From Cenococcum geophilum 1.58 (Eukaryota; Ascomycota; Dothideomycetes; Gloniales; Gloniaceae): a stretch of 64,000 nt of DNA. Below the pieces are notes generated by a model. That model was not told the DNA's origin. It ran no database searches and was given only the letters and a program-made list of their open reading frames with translations. The position numbers and the translations under genes are program-made. Shown here in pieces: positions 12,330-23,799 of the stretch; position 1 is the stretch's first letter, and every line of letters starts with the position of its first letter. The stretch lies in contig KV748179.1 in NCBI GenBank assembly GCA_001692895.1, positions 1,178,001-1,242,000 of the forward strand, given 5' to 3'.

Positions 12330-13200
12330 TCGCCTTTATAAACCTCTTTCTATATATACCTTCCTCCCGCTCTTCTTTTTCTGCTCTAGTTCCTTTTAAT
12401 ACTCTACTTTATTCTAAGGCTCTAGAAGGACAGTCCGAACGCGTTCTACAAGTCTTCTCTTATTAGCAACTATCCACTTATACTTCTATTCTAGTTGCTC
12501 TAAGGTATTATTACTATATAGGAGTAAGTCATTATAAGCGTACACGAATTCATTATTATAGACAACGTAAGTAACATCGTTAAGTAGTAGGCGCTATAAT
12601 CTTCCTAGCCCTGTATATAATATCTTCTACTTATTTACTTTATATTCTAGAAGCCCTTCCTAGTCCTTTATTATATGCTCCTTAATCTTTCTAAACTTAT
12701 TAGGCCTCCCTAATTTTAGCTAGATAGAAACATGTAACGTTTTAAGCCTAGTAAGGGAGCGTATAAGTAGAATCGTAAGGGTCTCTAACTATTCTCCGCA
12801 GTTACGAAGCTTACTAATAGTTATATTGAGCTGTATACGTTTTATAAGAGCCCTAAACTGCGGTTTAAGTGTAATTATAAATCTAAACCAAATTATCGCA
12901 TTGCTAAACGAGAAGATATTCATTCTATAGATGATAGGTATTATCTTGTAGTAAATTTGCCTAGAGGTGCGTTAGAACTCGAGGTTAAGTTTATTACGTC
13001 CGTAGCAAGAAATATAACTCTTAATTTCAGGGTTTAGAGCATGCTTTTTATAATATTTGTTTTTCGGTTCCTCTAGGGTCTATAAGTACGTCGTCCTAGG
13101 CGAATCTATAGCTTTATAGATATAGCAGCATAAACTATAGCTGTTCTTGACATGGATAAGCTATTTACTACAGACGTACTCCTAAATGCAATCTCGTAGC
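12330..13200 (-). pseudogene. DUF7730-like fungal protein relic
   Basis: One - strand frame reads through the region except for stops at Trp-like positions. Visible pieces in order are ALNPEIKSYISCYGRNK, RQIYYKIIPIIYRMNIFSFS, FIITLKPQFRALIKRIQLNI, KLRNCGE*LETLTIL, LTRLKTLHVSI and FRKIKEHIIKD*EGLLEYK. The combination of a xFYxxNxFxFSN-like motif and LKPxxRxxIxxIxL is typical of the F-box-like DUF7730/2EXR proteins abundant in ascomycetes, whose function is unknown. All internal TAG stops are explained by TGG-to-TAG changes. Start not determined. Confidence 0.6.
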
Positions 13201-13979
13201 TCTCGTGGAAGATAAAGAAGTAAAGTTACAGAGTTGCGCGTTATGCTAGTTAGGTTAGGATTCTAGAATGATGTTAATACAAGGAGATATTTACATGTTA
13301 TTTAAAGCAGAAGTTAGGCCGGTGTAACTAATGTCCTTAGCCTATCCCTTCCACCTTTCTAAAGTAGATACTCTTTTGTTGCTAGGTTTAGTGTCGGAAA
13401 ATTAGAGTATAATCTTCATGCCTACGCGGTAGGACCCGTAAGAACACTACGGCTTAGTATTGTCAAGATAGGCAATACGCAAAGTCTTAATAAGCTTAAA
13501 GTTTACACATAATTAACGCTTAGTCTATATTAGTATAAAATATACGCCTGTACTGTGTAATATATATAAATTTGCCTAACCCCTAATTTTACGCAGCTTT
13601 CTCCTTATTAAACTATATTTCAATATCTTCCACAAGCCTTAAAAGGCTTACGATCATTAGGAATACCGCTAAAATCATTTATATAATTATCCATTATGTC
13701 CAGCCTATATAATCTCCTAGTCGAGCTTATTACTAAAATCCTCTTATAATTATCTTTAGGATAAGCAGGACTTCCTAAACGTGTTTTTAGTCTATAGGAC
13801 ATTTTATAGATATATAGAACCGCTTCTCTACCGCGAGTATATTAATACGAAGGCATATAAAGATGAAATTTCCTTTAAGCCATTTATGCGCCAAATGATT
13901 GAACGGCCCGACCTCGCCCTCTATATTAAAAGAATTGAACTTCGGCCTTAGGCTGTTCGCTATTAGATGCATATGCTAG

Positions 13980-15340
13980 GATATAAGCCTCCACCAATCT
14001 TAACTAAGGGTATTTGTTTATTTCTTAATACTGCCTAAAAGGCAGGTATTATTAAAGGCACTCCGTTAAACAATAAGGAGAATCTAGACCTAATTCCGGT
14101 CTTTAAGCCTAGCGTAGGGGAGTAGTTGGATATAGATGTAGCTACTTTTATGGACGATAATTTTAACAGATCTCTCTCTTTAATAAAAAGTGGATTTAAG
14201 CCCTGCGTCTTAGCATTAAAGATGCCTAAGTTATACTAATATTCGCTCTACTCCCTAGACTAGAGGAAATCTCCCTTTAAAGAATACCACCTAGTAGCCT
14301 TCCGTAGAAGAGACTAGTGCATAGTAAAATAATTATAATCCTTAAAAAGATTTAGCGCATGTGCTTTAGACGGAGTAACTAAGTAGTCTTTAGCCTAGAT
14401 TAGGCCTTTTTACCTTTATAGTTTTTTTAGGTACTAGAAGGATATATAATATCCAACATAAATAATAATACTAAAGAAGAGGTACTATGGGATTTACCTT
14501 TAGTATATAGTTCTCTAAAGTAAGTATTCCTAGAGTATTCTTTAGTAACATCCAATCCGCGGAAACTCTTATTAGGGTTATAGGCACCTTAAATCCTTTA
14601 CCTTCATTTTAGGTAGTACGCACTTAGGGCCAAAGTAATTTACTTACTTTAAAATTAAAGAGATTCTAATATCATAAGTATAATCGCCGACCTATTTATA
14701 CTTAGATATAGATAAATAATAGGGCCATATATTTAATCCTAGGTGGATTAAGTCCTTGGCTAACTCTAGCAACCTTAAGCACCTAGAGATTGGACAAAAA
14801 TGTCTTACTAGTATACTAGAGATAGGATTAAGTGTCTATAATATCCTACCTTTATCTATATAAACTTTTCGTCTCGAGTATATTAACCAGCATATCGTTT
14901 CCTACCTAGTTCGGCTTGCGGGGGTTTGCTAAATGCAATTCTAAAATTATCGGGCAGCGATAATTGTTGTTAATAATTTCCGAGAATTTAACAAATACAA
15001 TAGTAGCGGGTTGGACGCGGCATTTAATAAGACTGATATACTTCTAGGGCTTTATCTCTTAATTAAGCCCGCTAGAACCAGCCTATTTTATAAATAAATT
15101 AGACTACAAAGGCTTCCTTTAGATAAAGATTTATTACTAGATATAAGTTTATCTATAAACACCGGTAAAGATAATAAGGATAGTAAGGAGGAGGATAGTT
15201 GGAATATATTAATCCTAGAGTATATTAGCAGCTAGATAAAATTTAAGGCTTTCTATAACCTTTATAACTGTCTTTACGCTTATTTCCCATTTATTCCGGT
15301 ATATAGCCTTAAAGTTCTACGTGCTTTTATATTCCTATAT
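13980..15340 (+). pseudogene. Unidentified protein-coding relic
   Basis: Fragments of a + strand frame read like real protein with stops mostly at Trp or Gln positions: FMDDNFNRSLSLIKSGFKPC (about 14145-14205), LANSSNLKHLEIGQKCLTSI (about 14755-14815) and an acidic TGKDNKDSKEEDSWN stretch (about 15160-15205). I do not recognise the family. Continuity of one frame across the whole interval was not established, so it may be two neighbouring relics. It converges on the FAD monooxygenase relic to its right. Confidence 0.35.
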
Positions 15341-15344
15341 TTAC

Positions 15345-16790
15345 TTATATAATATAGCTGCAACTCTAGGTATATAATGCCCTTACGCTTTCCTCTTTAA
15401 TTTATCCCAGTTCTCTACTATATCTTTTATTACATCAGTCCCCTATATAAAGTCCTGCTAAGCCCAATCACTTTATAGATCTGGATTGGAACCGCTAGAT
15501 ATAGTACTAGCAATATTTATATCTCGCTCTTACTATCTAGGACCGTCTATAAGGTGCAACACTTTCCTTATCTATGCTGCGGAATTTTAGATAGCTTCCC
15601 CGCGAGATTTTCGTACTATTTTATATATCTTAAGGGTAAGGGGAATATCCGATATATATTTAATGGATAAAAAGTATACTTAAAGGACTTTAGCATCTTC
15701 TATGGCCTATACGGCACCTTATATAACATAAGGCAGCCTATAGAAGGTTATAGCTTAAAGATTTAAGATTTTAGGTAATAAACACTTAATAGGATAGCAA
15801 GCATCTCCAATTAAGACACACTTATTTTCGTGCTATAAAGTTAACGGAGTATACGAATTTAACGTCTATTCTAGGAGTTTACCTTTAGGAATATAACTTA
15901 TAAGGTTACGAAGTATAGGATCCCAGTTTTTATAAAAGTCTAGCATTTTAGCTTTATCGCCTTTCCGGGTCCACGATTTATTTACCTTAGTTCCCGGTTT
16001 CTAAGGATAAAGAGAACCATATTATATATTGTATTATTTTTCACTAAATACGCTATAATATAGCCGCCCGGTCCTATCCTAGAGTATATTAAATAATAAA
16101 TTATTTGTTAAAGGCCAGAAGTAATATACTATCGCCTTCCAGAATTCTCTAAGAGCAGCTATAGTGCTTGCTTATTGTGCTATATCCTTTGCTTTAGAAT
16201 CGTAATGTAATAAGCAGAATCTCCTATAGGTATAACGTGGTCTACACCTCCTTAGGCCTTAACTATTTACTTACGGATATCGGATTTAATGCTATTAGTG
16301 GCGATAACCGCATCTCCTTCTATCTATTCTCCTAAGCTAAGCTATATACGGCCCTTAAAGTTCTTATCAACTTTGACTACTTAATAGCTAGTGCGAATAT
16401 TAACACCTTTATATATTGCGGCTTCTAGAAAACATTGTTATAGATCTCTACGGTGAATTAAGCCTATAGGTGCGCCATAAAGCTATCCGACCGTTAGCAT
16501 TATTAGTGTAGTCCCTATTTCGTATCCATTTGTCTATCTCTTAAGTATATTCGCTACTATTAAAGTAGTATATTTAAGAAATTTTTCTAAAACTCTAAAC
16601 CGCCTAAGGATTCTAAAACTATTAGGCGCTAACTAAATTCCGGCTTCTACTTTAGCTATTATAGGAACCTACTCTAAAATAATTATATAATAGCCAGATT
16701 GCTTTAAACCTGCGCTTATTATTAATAGCTTCTCCTTTAATTATAAAATTAAGAATTATTATAAAATATAAGCTTACTAATGGCCGCTAA
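15345..16790 (-). pseudogene. RIP-inactivated FAD-dependent monooxygenase (salicylate hydroxylase-like)
   Basis: Family role: group A flavoprotein hydroxylases use FAD and NAD(P)H to hydroxylate small aromatic or secondary-metabolite substrates. Read from right to left: KLLIISAGLKQSG (degraded dinucleotide-binding start), VPIIAKVEAGI*LAPNSFRI, RRFRVLEKFLKYTTLI, YGAPIGLIHRRDL*QCFLEA (about 16470), GDAVIATNSIKSDIRK (about 16290, the DG motif with Asp to Asn), SWTRKGDKAKMLDFYKNWDP (about 15950), HENKCVLIGDACYPI (about 15810, the second FAD motif) and NPDL*SDWA*QDFI*GTDV (about 15460). Length matches the family. Every stop in the last piece sits where Trp or Gln is expected. Substrate cannot be told. 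Confidence 0.85.
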
Positions 16791-16999
16791 TAGCCTACTA
16801 ATCCCAGCGCTAACGATTATAATTTAGAAGTGATGCCTAGCTTTTGCGTTCCAGTCCAGGTTGTCTTAAAAGAACTCTATTACTACCTATAGTGATCTGC
16901 TCAAAGGGCTCCCTAAACCTTTATATTTAAATTCTCGCTTTCCGCAGCTTCTAGACGATCGCGTTTTCGGCAGCTGCGAGTTAGGTAGATATAAGGGGG

Positions 17000-17235
17000 A
17001 TACGGAGGACCGCGTGAAAAGCGATTTCCCTTTCCTTTTTAGGACTAGTGGCTGCCTTCTATAAGGCCTTAGAGTCACAGGGGCTCTATCATCTAAGTAA
17101 TGAGATTTTGGGCAGTTTCTGCCCCTAGACCCCACTAAAGACTCCTAAACGTTAGCCTATAGTAAACCCTATAGGGGAAAGACTACTAGTCCCAAAAAGA
17201 AAGGTAAAATCGCTTTTCGCGCGGTCCTCCGTATA
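17000..17235. repeat. 236-bp element with 56-bp inverted arms
   Basis: ATACGGAGGACCGCGTGAAA at 17000 is matched in reverse complement by the stretch ending CGCGGTCCTCCGTAT at about 17235. The arms (17000-17055 and 17180-17235) align over about 56 bp with a few transitions. Weaker inverted similarity may continue outward (GGCAGCTGCGAGTTAGGTAG at about 16969 against 17270-17320). The 125-bp centre encodes nothing recognisable. It fits a small non-autonomous inverted-repeat element; no target duplication was identified. Confidence 0.65.
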
Positions 17236-17449
17236 TATGCGGATTAGTAGCGCTTTAGCATTATCTTAGCTAGTTATACGAGTTAGCTACCTACCCAAGC
17301 TACCTGCCGATCGCGATTTAAGCCCCTTACTCCACTAAATATTCTTTTATTATACTATAACTATAACCTCCTCCCCTTTAAATTTATAGGCGCTTAATTA
17401 AAGCCCTTAAATAGAACTTATTTTACAAATAAAAAGCTAATTTAAGGTT

Positions 17450-19302
17450 TAACGTATTCTACTATTAAGCTGCCTAACCCATTAAACTGCCTAAAAAAGC
17501 TTGGTAGTACCAACTCATATTACGCATCTTTAATTTCATTGCTATTAAATAAGGAGCCTACGTATGTTGTGCTTATATTAGATTTAGAAGATATCTCTAT
17601 ATCCTTTTTGTATATTTAAGCGTTATGCCTAGTCCTGCTGCAGTTCCCACAGCGCCGTAAAGCTAGTTAAGCTTTTTCTTAATCACCACCACTATAAGCC
17701 TTCTTTAATGGTTAGAGTGCTGCAGAAGCCTCAGCAGCTACCTACACTGCTATAGTCCTATACTCCATTATACCACCTTGCTAGATTTGCTTTCTTTTAC
17801 GCGATTTACGCTTAGTTATTACTGCTAATTGCTTTTTAAGCTTATAATTGCGGGCAATAAGTAGAGCGTTTTAGTGTAGCATAAGTTTAGCGCCTTTTAT
17901 AAGCTAAGAGAAGCCTACCTATACTGTAGTAGGTAACCGAGTAAAGGACTTGCGTACGAGCTTAGATTGGGATCTAAACTTATGTGTATTGCTTAGTGTC
18001 TTTAACTACCACAGCGTCTCTTAGAGGAGGGGTACTAGTGGGGTACGTAGCCGTACTTTAAGGCGATCTAATACTACCTATATGTTAATAGGGACTAGTC
18101 CTAACGCCTTAAAGGCCTTTTAATAGTTCTCTATCGTAAACACATTAAAAAACACGTCCCTAAAGGCTGATAGGAAGCCTTCCTTATTAATATAGAAGAT
18201 ACGCTTCCGTATTAAGTCCCAAACTCGCTAGGAGTACTTAAGTTTTAACAGCGAGAAGCAGACTATATTAAGCGGCTGGAGTATATATAACGAATAGGGT
18301 GGCATATAGAGCGTTAGGATCTTATTCTTAAGGCAATAGTCCTTAAATTCCTAGTTAAGATGGCTCTTATACCTATCTAGAATAAGTAGCCTATATACCC
18401 CTACCTGACGCGCCTTTATATGCGCGTTAAAGTGCTTTAACTACTTAAGACTAAGCGCGTTATTTATCTAGCCGTTTTTAGAGACTAATAGCTTCTAATT
18501 ATACGGTATTAACGTCTCCTTATACCACGCAGAGATGTAAACGCGCCCTTTATAGATAATAAATAGTAGGGTTATATGTCCTGCGGCGCAGATGCTCTAG
18601 ATAACCGTAACCCATTCGCGATCGCCTAGCTGGGTAAGAGTAGGCCTTGTATATCTCTTAGAACTAGTAACGACTTTTATTGACCTAATAACGCCCATCT
18701 GGAACCCAGTCTTGTTAAAGTTATGTATATCGTTGTCGTGGACGCCGTACTTGGCTTTGGTCTCCTCTACTAGCTTAAACCACGCGTTAATCACCTTAGG
18801 ATCTTTCTATAGTATCCTCTACCTATCCTTAGCTTAATTAAAGGCCATCTTAAGCGCGTCTAAATGCGTTATAAAGCGCTTAGCCCAGTGCTTCCCTATA
18901 GGCTTACCACCACGCATACCTAATAGTTTATTAGCCATATTTACTACCTCATACAGCCAGGGGGAGAATCCTTGCGAATTAAGGTTGAGGATATATTAGA
19001 CAATTGTTTGCTCTTTAGTGCGCGTAAGCTTAAGGCGGTTAGGGGTAGTATTAGCGCGGAAAGGTACTCCTCTTACGCGTAGATTAAGGATCCGGCGTTT
19101 AACGTTAAAGGCCTTAGCAGCAGCCCGGTGGCTTTAGAATTGGCCAGATTAATAGGCTTAGAGGGTAAGCTAAAGTCTCCCTTTATATTTAAGTAATAAC
19201 GCGTTAGGTGGTTAAGGCATAAAGGATATAGAATAAATAGTAAGGGCTTGGCATATTTTGGGCAGTTCGATAAGTTAGGCAGCTCGATAGTAAAATACGT
19301 TA
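17450..19302 (-). mobile_element. Fot1/pogo-type Tc1-mariner transposon with 54-bp TIRs and TA duplications
   Basis: The left TIR 17452-17505 (ACGTATTCTACTATTAAGCT...) is the inverted match of the right TIR 19247-19300. Both are flanked by TA (17450-17451 and 19301-19302), the Tc1/mariner target duplication. Arm differences are transitions. The 1849-bp size and a single - strand transposase are typical for fungal Fot1/pogo elements. RIP has inactivated the copy. Confidence 0.9.
17640..19225 (-). pseudogene. Fot1/pogo-like DDE transposase relic
   Basis: On the - strand from the right: SGQF*SHRAAAKAFNVKRRI is the N-terminal psq/helix-turn-helix DNA-binding motif. PWLYEVVNMANKLLGMR and KHWAKRFITHLDAL are the CENP-B-type second DNA-binding domain. 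WFKLVEETKAKYGVHDNDIH with FNKTGFQMG (about 18780-18690) is the first catalytic region; the family has DETGF there, so the first Asp is now Asn. GDREWVTVI follows. The catalytic domain continues to about 18010 and ends in a basic coiled C-terminus (RNYKLKKQLAVITKRKSRKR). Multiple Trp/Gln-to-stop changes and a mutated catalytic residue make it non-functional. Confidence 0.88.
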
Positions 19303-19536
19303 TTTATTTATTAATATACTATAATATATAATTTTTTTTAAAACTATTATATATGCCGCTAATTAACTAGGATAAAATTTTAAAGCTTTTAGAGGCTTTT
19401 AATTAATTAATTAAATATAATAAATATTTAAAACCATTTATTAAAACTTTACTGCAGCACTTTTTTTCTCTAGTGTCTCGTTAGGTCGTACATGAGGCAG
19501 TTAGCAAGAGCGGGATGTTGTTCTTACCTCAGCGAG

Positions 19537-19626
19537 CTCAGACCAAGAAATCGATTGTGCGGATATAGAAATATCCGCACCGTCCGCTAAGCTGATTTAG
19601 GACGGCAATCGTTTTCGTGGTCTGAG
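19537..19626. repeat. Y-shaped (three-way) inverted repeat
   Basis: An outer stem pairs CTCAGACCAAGAAATCGATTG (19537-19557) with 19606-19626 with about three mismatches. Between the arms lie two further hairpins. 19557-19580 is a perfect 10-bp stem, GTGCGGATAT-AGAA-ATATCCGCAC. 19580-19605 is a 6-bp stem, CCGTCC/GGACGG, with a 14-base loop. The whole folds as a T or Y. The local sequence is far less RIP-decayed than its surroundings. Confidence 0.8.
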
Positions 19627-20029
19627 AGACTTTGGCGAGATTTATAGGAAAACCTAAACACGGTTTATATGAGAAGACCTTATTAACTTTAACAAAATTA
19701 ATCTACCCTCCCACAATACCTATTAATATAAAAATTACACTAAATTATAGAGAAAAGCCTACTCTATAAGTTATGAGATCTTTAGCTCCTTATACACGCG
19801 CGATATTAAGAGGAGTTCGTTACCGCAGAGGCTCTAATTCCACTGCCCTACTAAGGCGCGTAGTAAACACGCTTACGCCTACGCCACTAGCCCTCTTCGC
19901 AACTAGTAGGTATTCCATCTGCTATATACCTATTTAATTTATTTACTTTATAGCCCTTTATAGGTTATAGTGTAGGCCCTAATAGAGTTATAAGCTCCGC
20001 GTCTGTATAGAGCTGTAGAGCTTTATAAG

Positions 20030-20290
20030 AGCTCTGCAGAACGAAGCTTAGGGGGAGACCTGTACGGAGCTCTGCACGGAGCTCTGCACGGAGCTCTACT
20101 AAGGCTCTACGGAGGCTCTGCACGAAGCTCCGTATAAAGCTCTGTAAAAGCTCTACTTAAAGCTCTGTAAAAGCTCTACTCAAAGCTCTACTCGAAGCTC
20201 TGCTTAAAGCTCTACTTAAGGCTCTACTCGAGGCTCTGCTCAAAGCTCTACTCGAGGCTCTGCTTATAAACTCTGTCTAGTAGGCTCAGA
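20030..20290. repeat. 12-13-bp GCTCT minisatellite
   Basis: About twenty units of the pattern AAAGCTCTACTC / GAGGCTCTGCTT with spacing near 12-13 bp, drifting from GGAGCTCTGCAC units on the left to AAGCTCTACTTA units on the right. Variation is mostly transitional. GAGCTC palindromes recur in the left units. Confidence 0.85.
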
Positions 20291-20449
20291 GCCCTCCAAA
20301 TCTGGAGGGTTTGACTACCAGTTATGGAGGTGTCTAAGCCGGGACTCGGAAAATCTTATATCCGCAGAAAATCAAGTTTCTTAGCTAATCTTTCGGTAAT
20401 CTAGTATCCTTATCCGACGTCGACCATAAAAGGATAACCTTCCCCTATT

Positions 20450-21720
20450 CTCTGTATTTTACCTTTTAATCCTTCTTCTTCTCCTAGACTTCCCAACGCC
20501 ACACCACCTCTTTATTGGATCACAATCCCTACCGTAAGGCATTTTTTACCAACTTGGCGTTAATGCAAGTGCTGCACTGCCCTTATATTCCCAATATCCC
20601 GTGTCTTATGCTAACGATAGCGCAGAGCAAGCATGCTTCGGCCTCTCCTAATGTCGCACCTATAGTTTGATCCTCCGATATCCAATAAGCACTCTTGTAC
20701 TGCCTCTGGGCTTCTCGCCTGAAAATGACCCTTCCGTGCATCTGTAGCTATTTACTCCACTTAAATTTGGTCTCTAGACTACCTGAACGACCCCTTCGGG
20801 GCTATGTTAGGCATTATTTGAACGGATATCGCATGGAGCATCGCCTAGGTGGCCATGCATGCCTGTCTGGCAGTATAGTTGTATTGCCACGGATGTTTCG
20901 GAGACGCCGTTCGATCTGCTGGTTTAGGGCTAAGGGGCTATCAGCTCTGCCTAACTGCTCAGCGGCAGAGCGGTGAAGGATCGACGATCTGGGCTCCCAA
21001 GCCATGGGGCTATGTGGGAACCACCTGGATCAAAATTGGAAGGTTGCAGCTTTTAGGCGCATGATTGATCAGCGGCACAGCGGCATAACTGCGAAGGAAT
21101 CTCTGACACCAGCCAGCCACGTCAGGAGGGCGAGCATCCCTATACAGTCTTTTACTTAACACATTCATGGATATGCATACGATCACCGTACGAGCGGCAG
21201 GCGTATCCGTCACTGGGCGGTTAGCATTAAAGAACCCCGCCCGCCACCAACAAGGACACTACCTCCTTCCGTCATAGATAGCTCATAACGCGCACGCATG
21301 AGCGGGGCTTCACCTCCTACTGATACGAGCCGCGTAGAAGATCAGCTGGATCGGCATTATCGGAAAGTAAATAGACACGTCAGCGTTACCCTTTACTAAG
21401 GACTAAGGGTGGAGAATTCACGCCACCAACCTCCTGATAAGGGGCTAGATGCGACGGCTGTGTTAGAGCTAAACATACTAGCTCGGACGGGCGGATACGG
21501 TTTGACCGCAATTTGCTAAGGGTGTTGATTAGGCGCCAGAATTCAACCCCTTTCAAACCTTTATTCGCTACGAACGGCAATCTACTCCGGTCTCTGCCGG
21601 AGGCGCACGCATTAAATGCTTTGATTCGATATGAAACCCAGACGAGGGGCAAGGGGTAAGGGGCGATGGGCGAGAGCTAGCGGCGAAGGGAGGACTGACG
21701 TGCACTTAAAAAGACCTTTA
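20450..21720. other. GC-balanced, weakly RIPed stretch without a supported gene
   Basis: CA and TG dinucleotides are much more frequent here than in the neighbouring AT-rich blocks, so RIP has largely spared it. Several frames of 60-90 codons are open on both strands, but they overlap one another and none shows a recognisable motif. Short internal echoes occur, such as CAGCGGCAGAGCGG and CAGCGGCACAGCGG near 20960 and 21070. It could be ordinary unique intergenic DNA. Confidence 0.5.
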
Positions 21721-22029
21721 ATCCCCCTTTAAAGCTTTTAAAAGCCATAAAGTAATAGCAACTCTAATGACAACAATGTTGGCACCATCTTAATCTTTAT
21801 TTCGTATCCCTTACGAAATTTCGCTTAATAAGAACAATTTCTACACTGGTCCCCCTAAAAGATTAACAGCTTTATCTTAGTACTATATAATTACAGCCCC
21901 TAAGAAAAGCGCAAGCAGCAAACCTGAAAGGAGAAATAGGGGAGTACCTCTTTTCCCCCCAAAAAGTCAAGAAGCATTGGAAGCTTAGGCACTTAATGGC
22001 ATGTTATTCCACCTAGGGCCTTAATTTGG

Positions 22030-23781
22030 AGATTCCGTCTAATAAAGCGCCTATAGACCCTATATATGATTACAAGAAAGCTTATAATAAGTATTACGAG
22101 GATAACGAGGATAACGAGGATAATAAGGAAGATTTCTATGGGGATAGAAATGACAGTCAAGTCTCTGGGGAAGGTAGTTAAGGTAATTATCCTAATAATT
22201 ATCCCACCACTCTCCTTCTTTCCCCAGCAGTTCCAAATATATAGTTTTAACGACTAGTAGCAAATCTAATAGTTATCAAAGGCGATATAGCCGATCTGAA
22301 CTCAGAAGCTAAGGGCGACAAAGCTAGTAACGCTAATGATAAAGCCAGCGAAATTAACGAAGCTGGTAAAGCCAATAACCGACTAATACCCCGTGAATTA
22401 GGTATGTGCCTCCCTTTAATTATAATGGCCTTGTCTAACAATTAGTAGATAATGGGAATAATGGCAGTAATAAGGACGATAAAGATAATAAGGAGCTGCC
22501 TTCGTTAAAAGCGCTAGAAGAGGAGTTACGCGTACCTACGTACAATCATACTACACCTTTAACGCTAGACGGAAATCAAACTGATAATTCAGCTAAGGGG
22601 CATCGCATTAGAACCGCTCCGCGGTTTAGGCAGGAGCTTAGGATATTAGTTACTGCTAGTTAAGAGTCTTTAGGAGCCCAGAAGTTAAAGAAGCGGAGGT
22701 TTAATTATGTTAAGCAACTAGACAATATTGATTATATATTTAATACTTCCGTTAGCAAGAACGGCGAGAGCGTACGACCCAGGAAGCAACAAAAGTTATC
22801 CGCTTCCCGGAGGACCCTGCCTTCCGGCTCTTCTACTCTTGGCCTTAACGACGGTGACGGTATTAAGGAGCGAGCGGTCTCTGCTACGCGGCCCACCAGC
22901 CCCTCCCCCCGGCACTATACGTCTCGCGATACTGGACCACCAGAAGATAGGGCTAATGACAGTCATAATTATATTCTGGACGATCTTGTCAACGGCTTAG
23001 CTGAAGAAAGCGATAATAACGAGGACAGCGAGAACGTTATAGACGAAGGCAAGGCCAAGAACTATAGCGACGGAAGTAATGACAGCGGCGATACGGATGA
23101 TGACGACTCTAGGGACGGTGACAGCAGCGGTAGCGATGAGGATAACAAGGCCCGCGGGTATACGGGGCGACGAGAATTGCTAACCCCTATTAATGGTTAA
23201 TTAAAGACAAAGCGTGCTACAAAGCATTATCTCCAGCAGTCTTAGCATTTCCATTTAGTTTCATCTACGCACGCGTCTAAACGGAACACTGCGCTTACTA
23301 GCAATTATTGTAAGCGGGTTGCACCCCCTATATATGATCGCCTGCGTACCTAAAACCCGCTGCTAAACTTAGCCTTTAGCTCTAACTCTAATAAAGCGAT
23401 ACTAGGAGCTGCCTTAAATAATTCGGAAGAATTATTAATCCGAGCAGTTTTTAGGCGCTAGGAAGATGGGTTATACACACTAGACATACTTCCTTAATAA
23501 CTCTACTTGCCAGTTAACCTAGTTAAGCGATCTTAAAAGCTAAAGCCCCAAGAATTAAAGCCTTAAAAGCTAAAGTCTAGAATAAAATTTACGGAAGAGG
23601 AAGACGTACTACTTACTAATTTAAAGGAGGAACAGAATCTTTTATGGGAATAGATTAAAGACCGCTTTCTAAAAAGAAGTCTTGGATCACTATAGGCGCA
23701 TTATTATTCGAAATTAAAGGCCCGGCCTGCTGTATAGAAGAAAAGGGGCCGGCCTACTAGGCGGAAGAGACGGTAATAATA
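22030..23781 (+). pseudogene. Myb/SANT-like DNA-binding protein with acidic centre, degraded
   Basis: A continuous + frame, with a few stops, starts around 22030 and ends in tandem TAA stops at about 23776-23781. The N-terminal part holds EDN repeats (YYEDNEDNEDNKEDF, from GAGGATAAC repeats) and a Lys/Ala/Asn-rich helix. A well-formed intron lies at about 22403-22446 (GTATGT, branch CTAAC, ATTAG). The centre (about 22740-23200) is open for over 450 bases: a basic-Ser/Pro segment, then a long Asp/Ser-rich acidic stretch (GDTDDDDSRDGDSSGSDED). The C-terminus is a Myb/SANT-like domain, FTEEEDVLLTNLKEEQNLLW then RSLGSL*AHYYSKLKARP, followed by the basic tail KKRGRPTRRKRR. The likely role is a chromatin or transcription protein. 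The centre has almost no RIP, unlike both ends. Confidence 0.65.
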
Positions 23782-23799
23782 GTGGTGCCCTTCTTTTAG

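Noticed and set aside
16887..17135. An 82-codon - strand frame
   Set aside because: It runs across one arm and the centre of the inverted-repeat element, with no family features.
19537..19626. tRNA-like reading of the Y-shaped repeat
   Set aside because: The two inner arms do not carry T-loop or anticodon features, and there is no 3' acceptor stem of tRNA type.
20695..21652. Six overlapping frames of 60-93 codons
   Set aside because: They overlap each other on both strands and share no motif; openness reflects the higher GC and lack of RIP stops.
22728..23000. A 90-codon frame overlapping the Myb-like gene
   Set aside because: It is a different frame over the acidic core; the frame continuous with the Myb/SANT domain is preferred.
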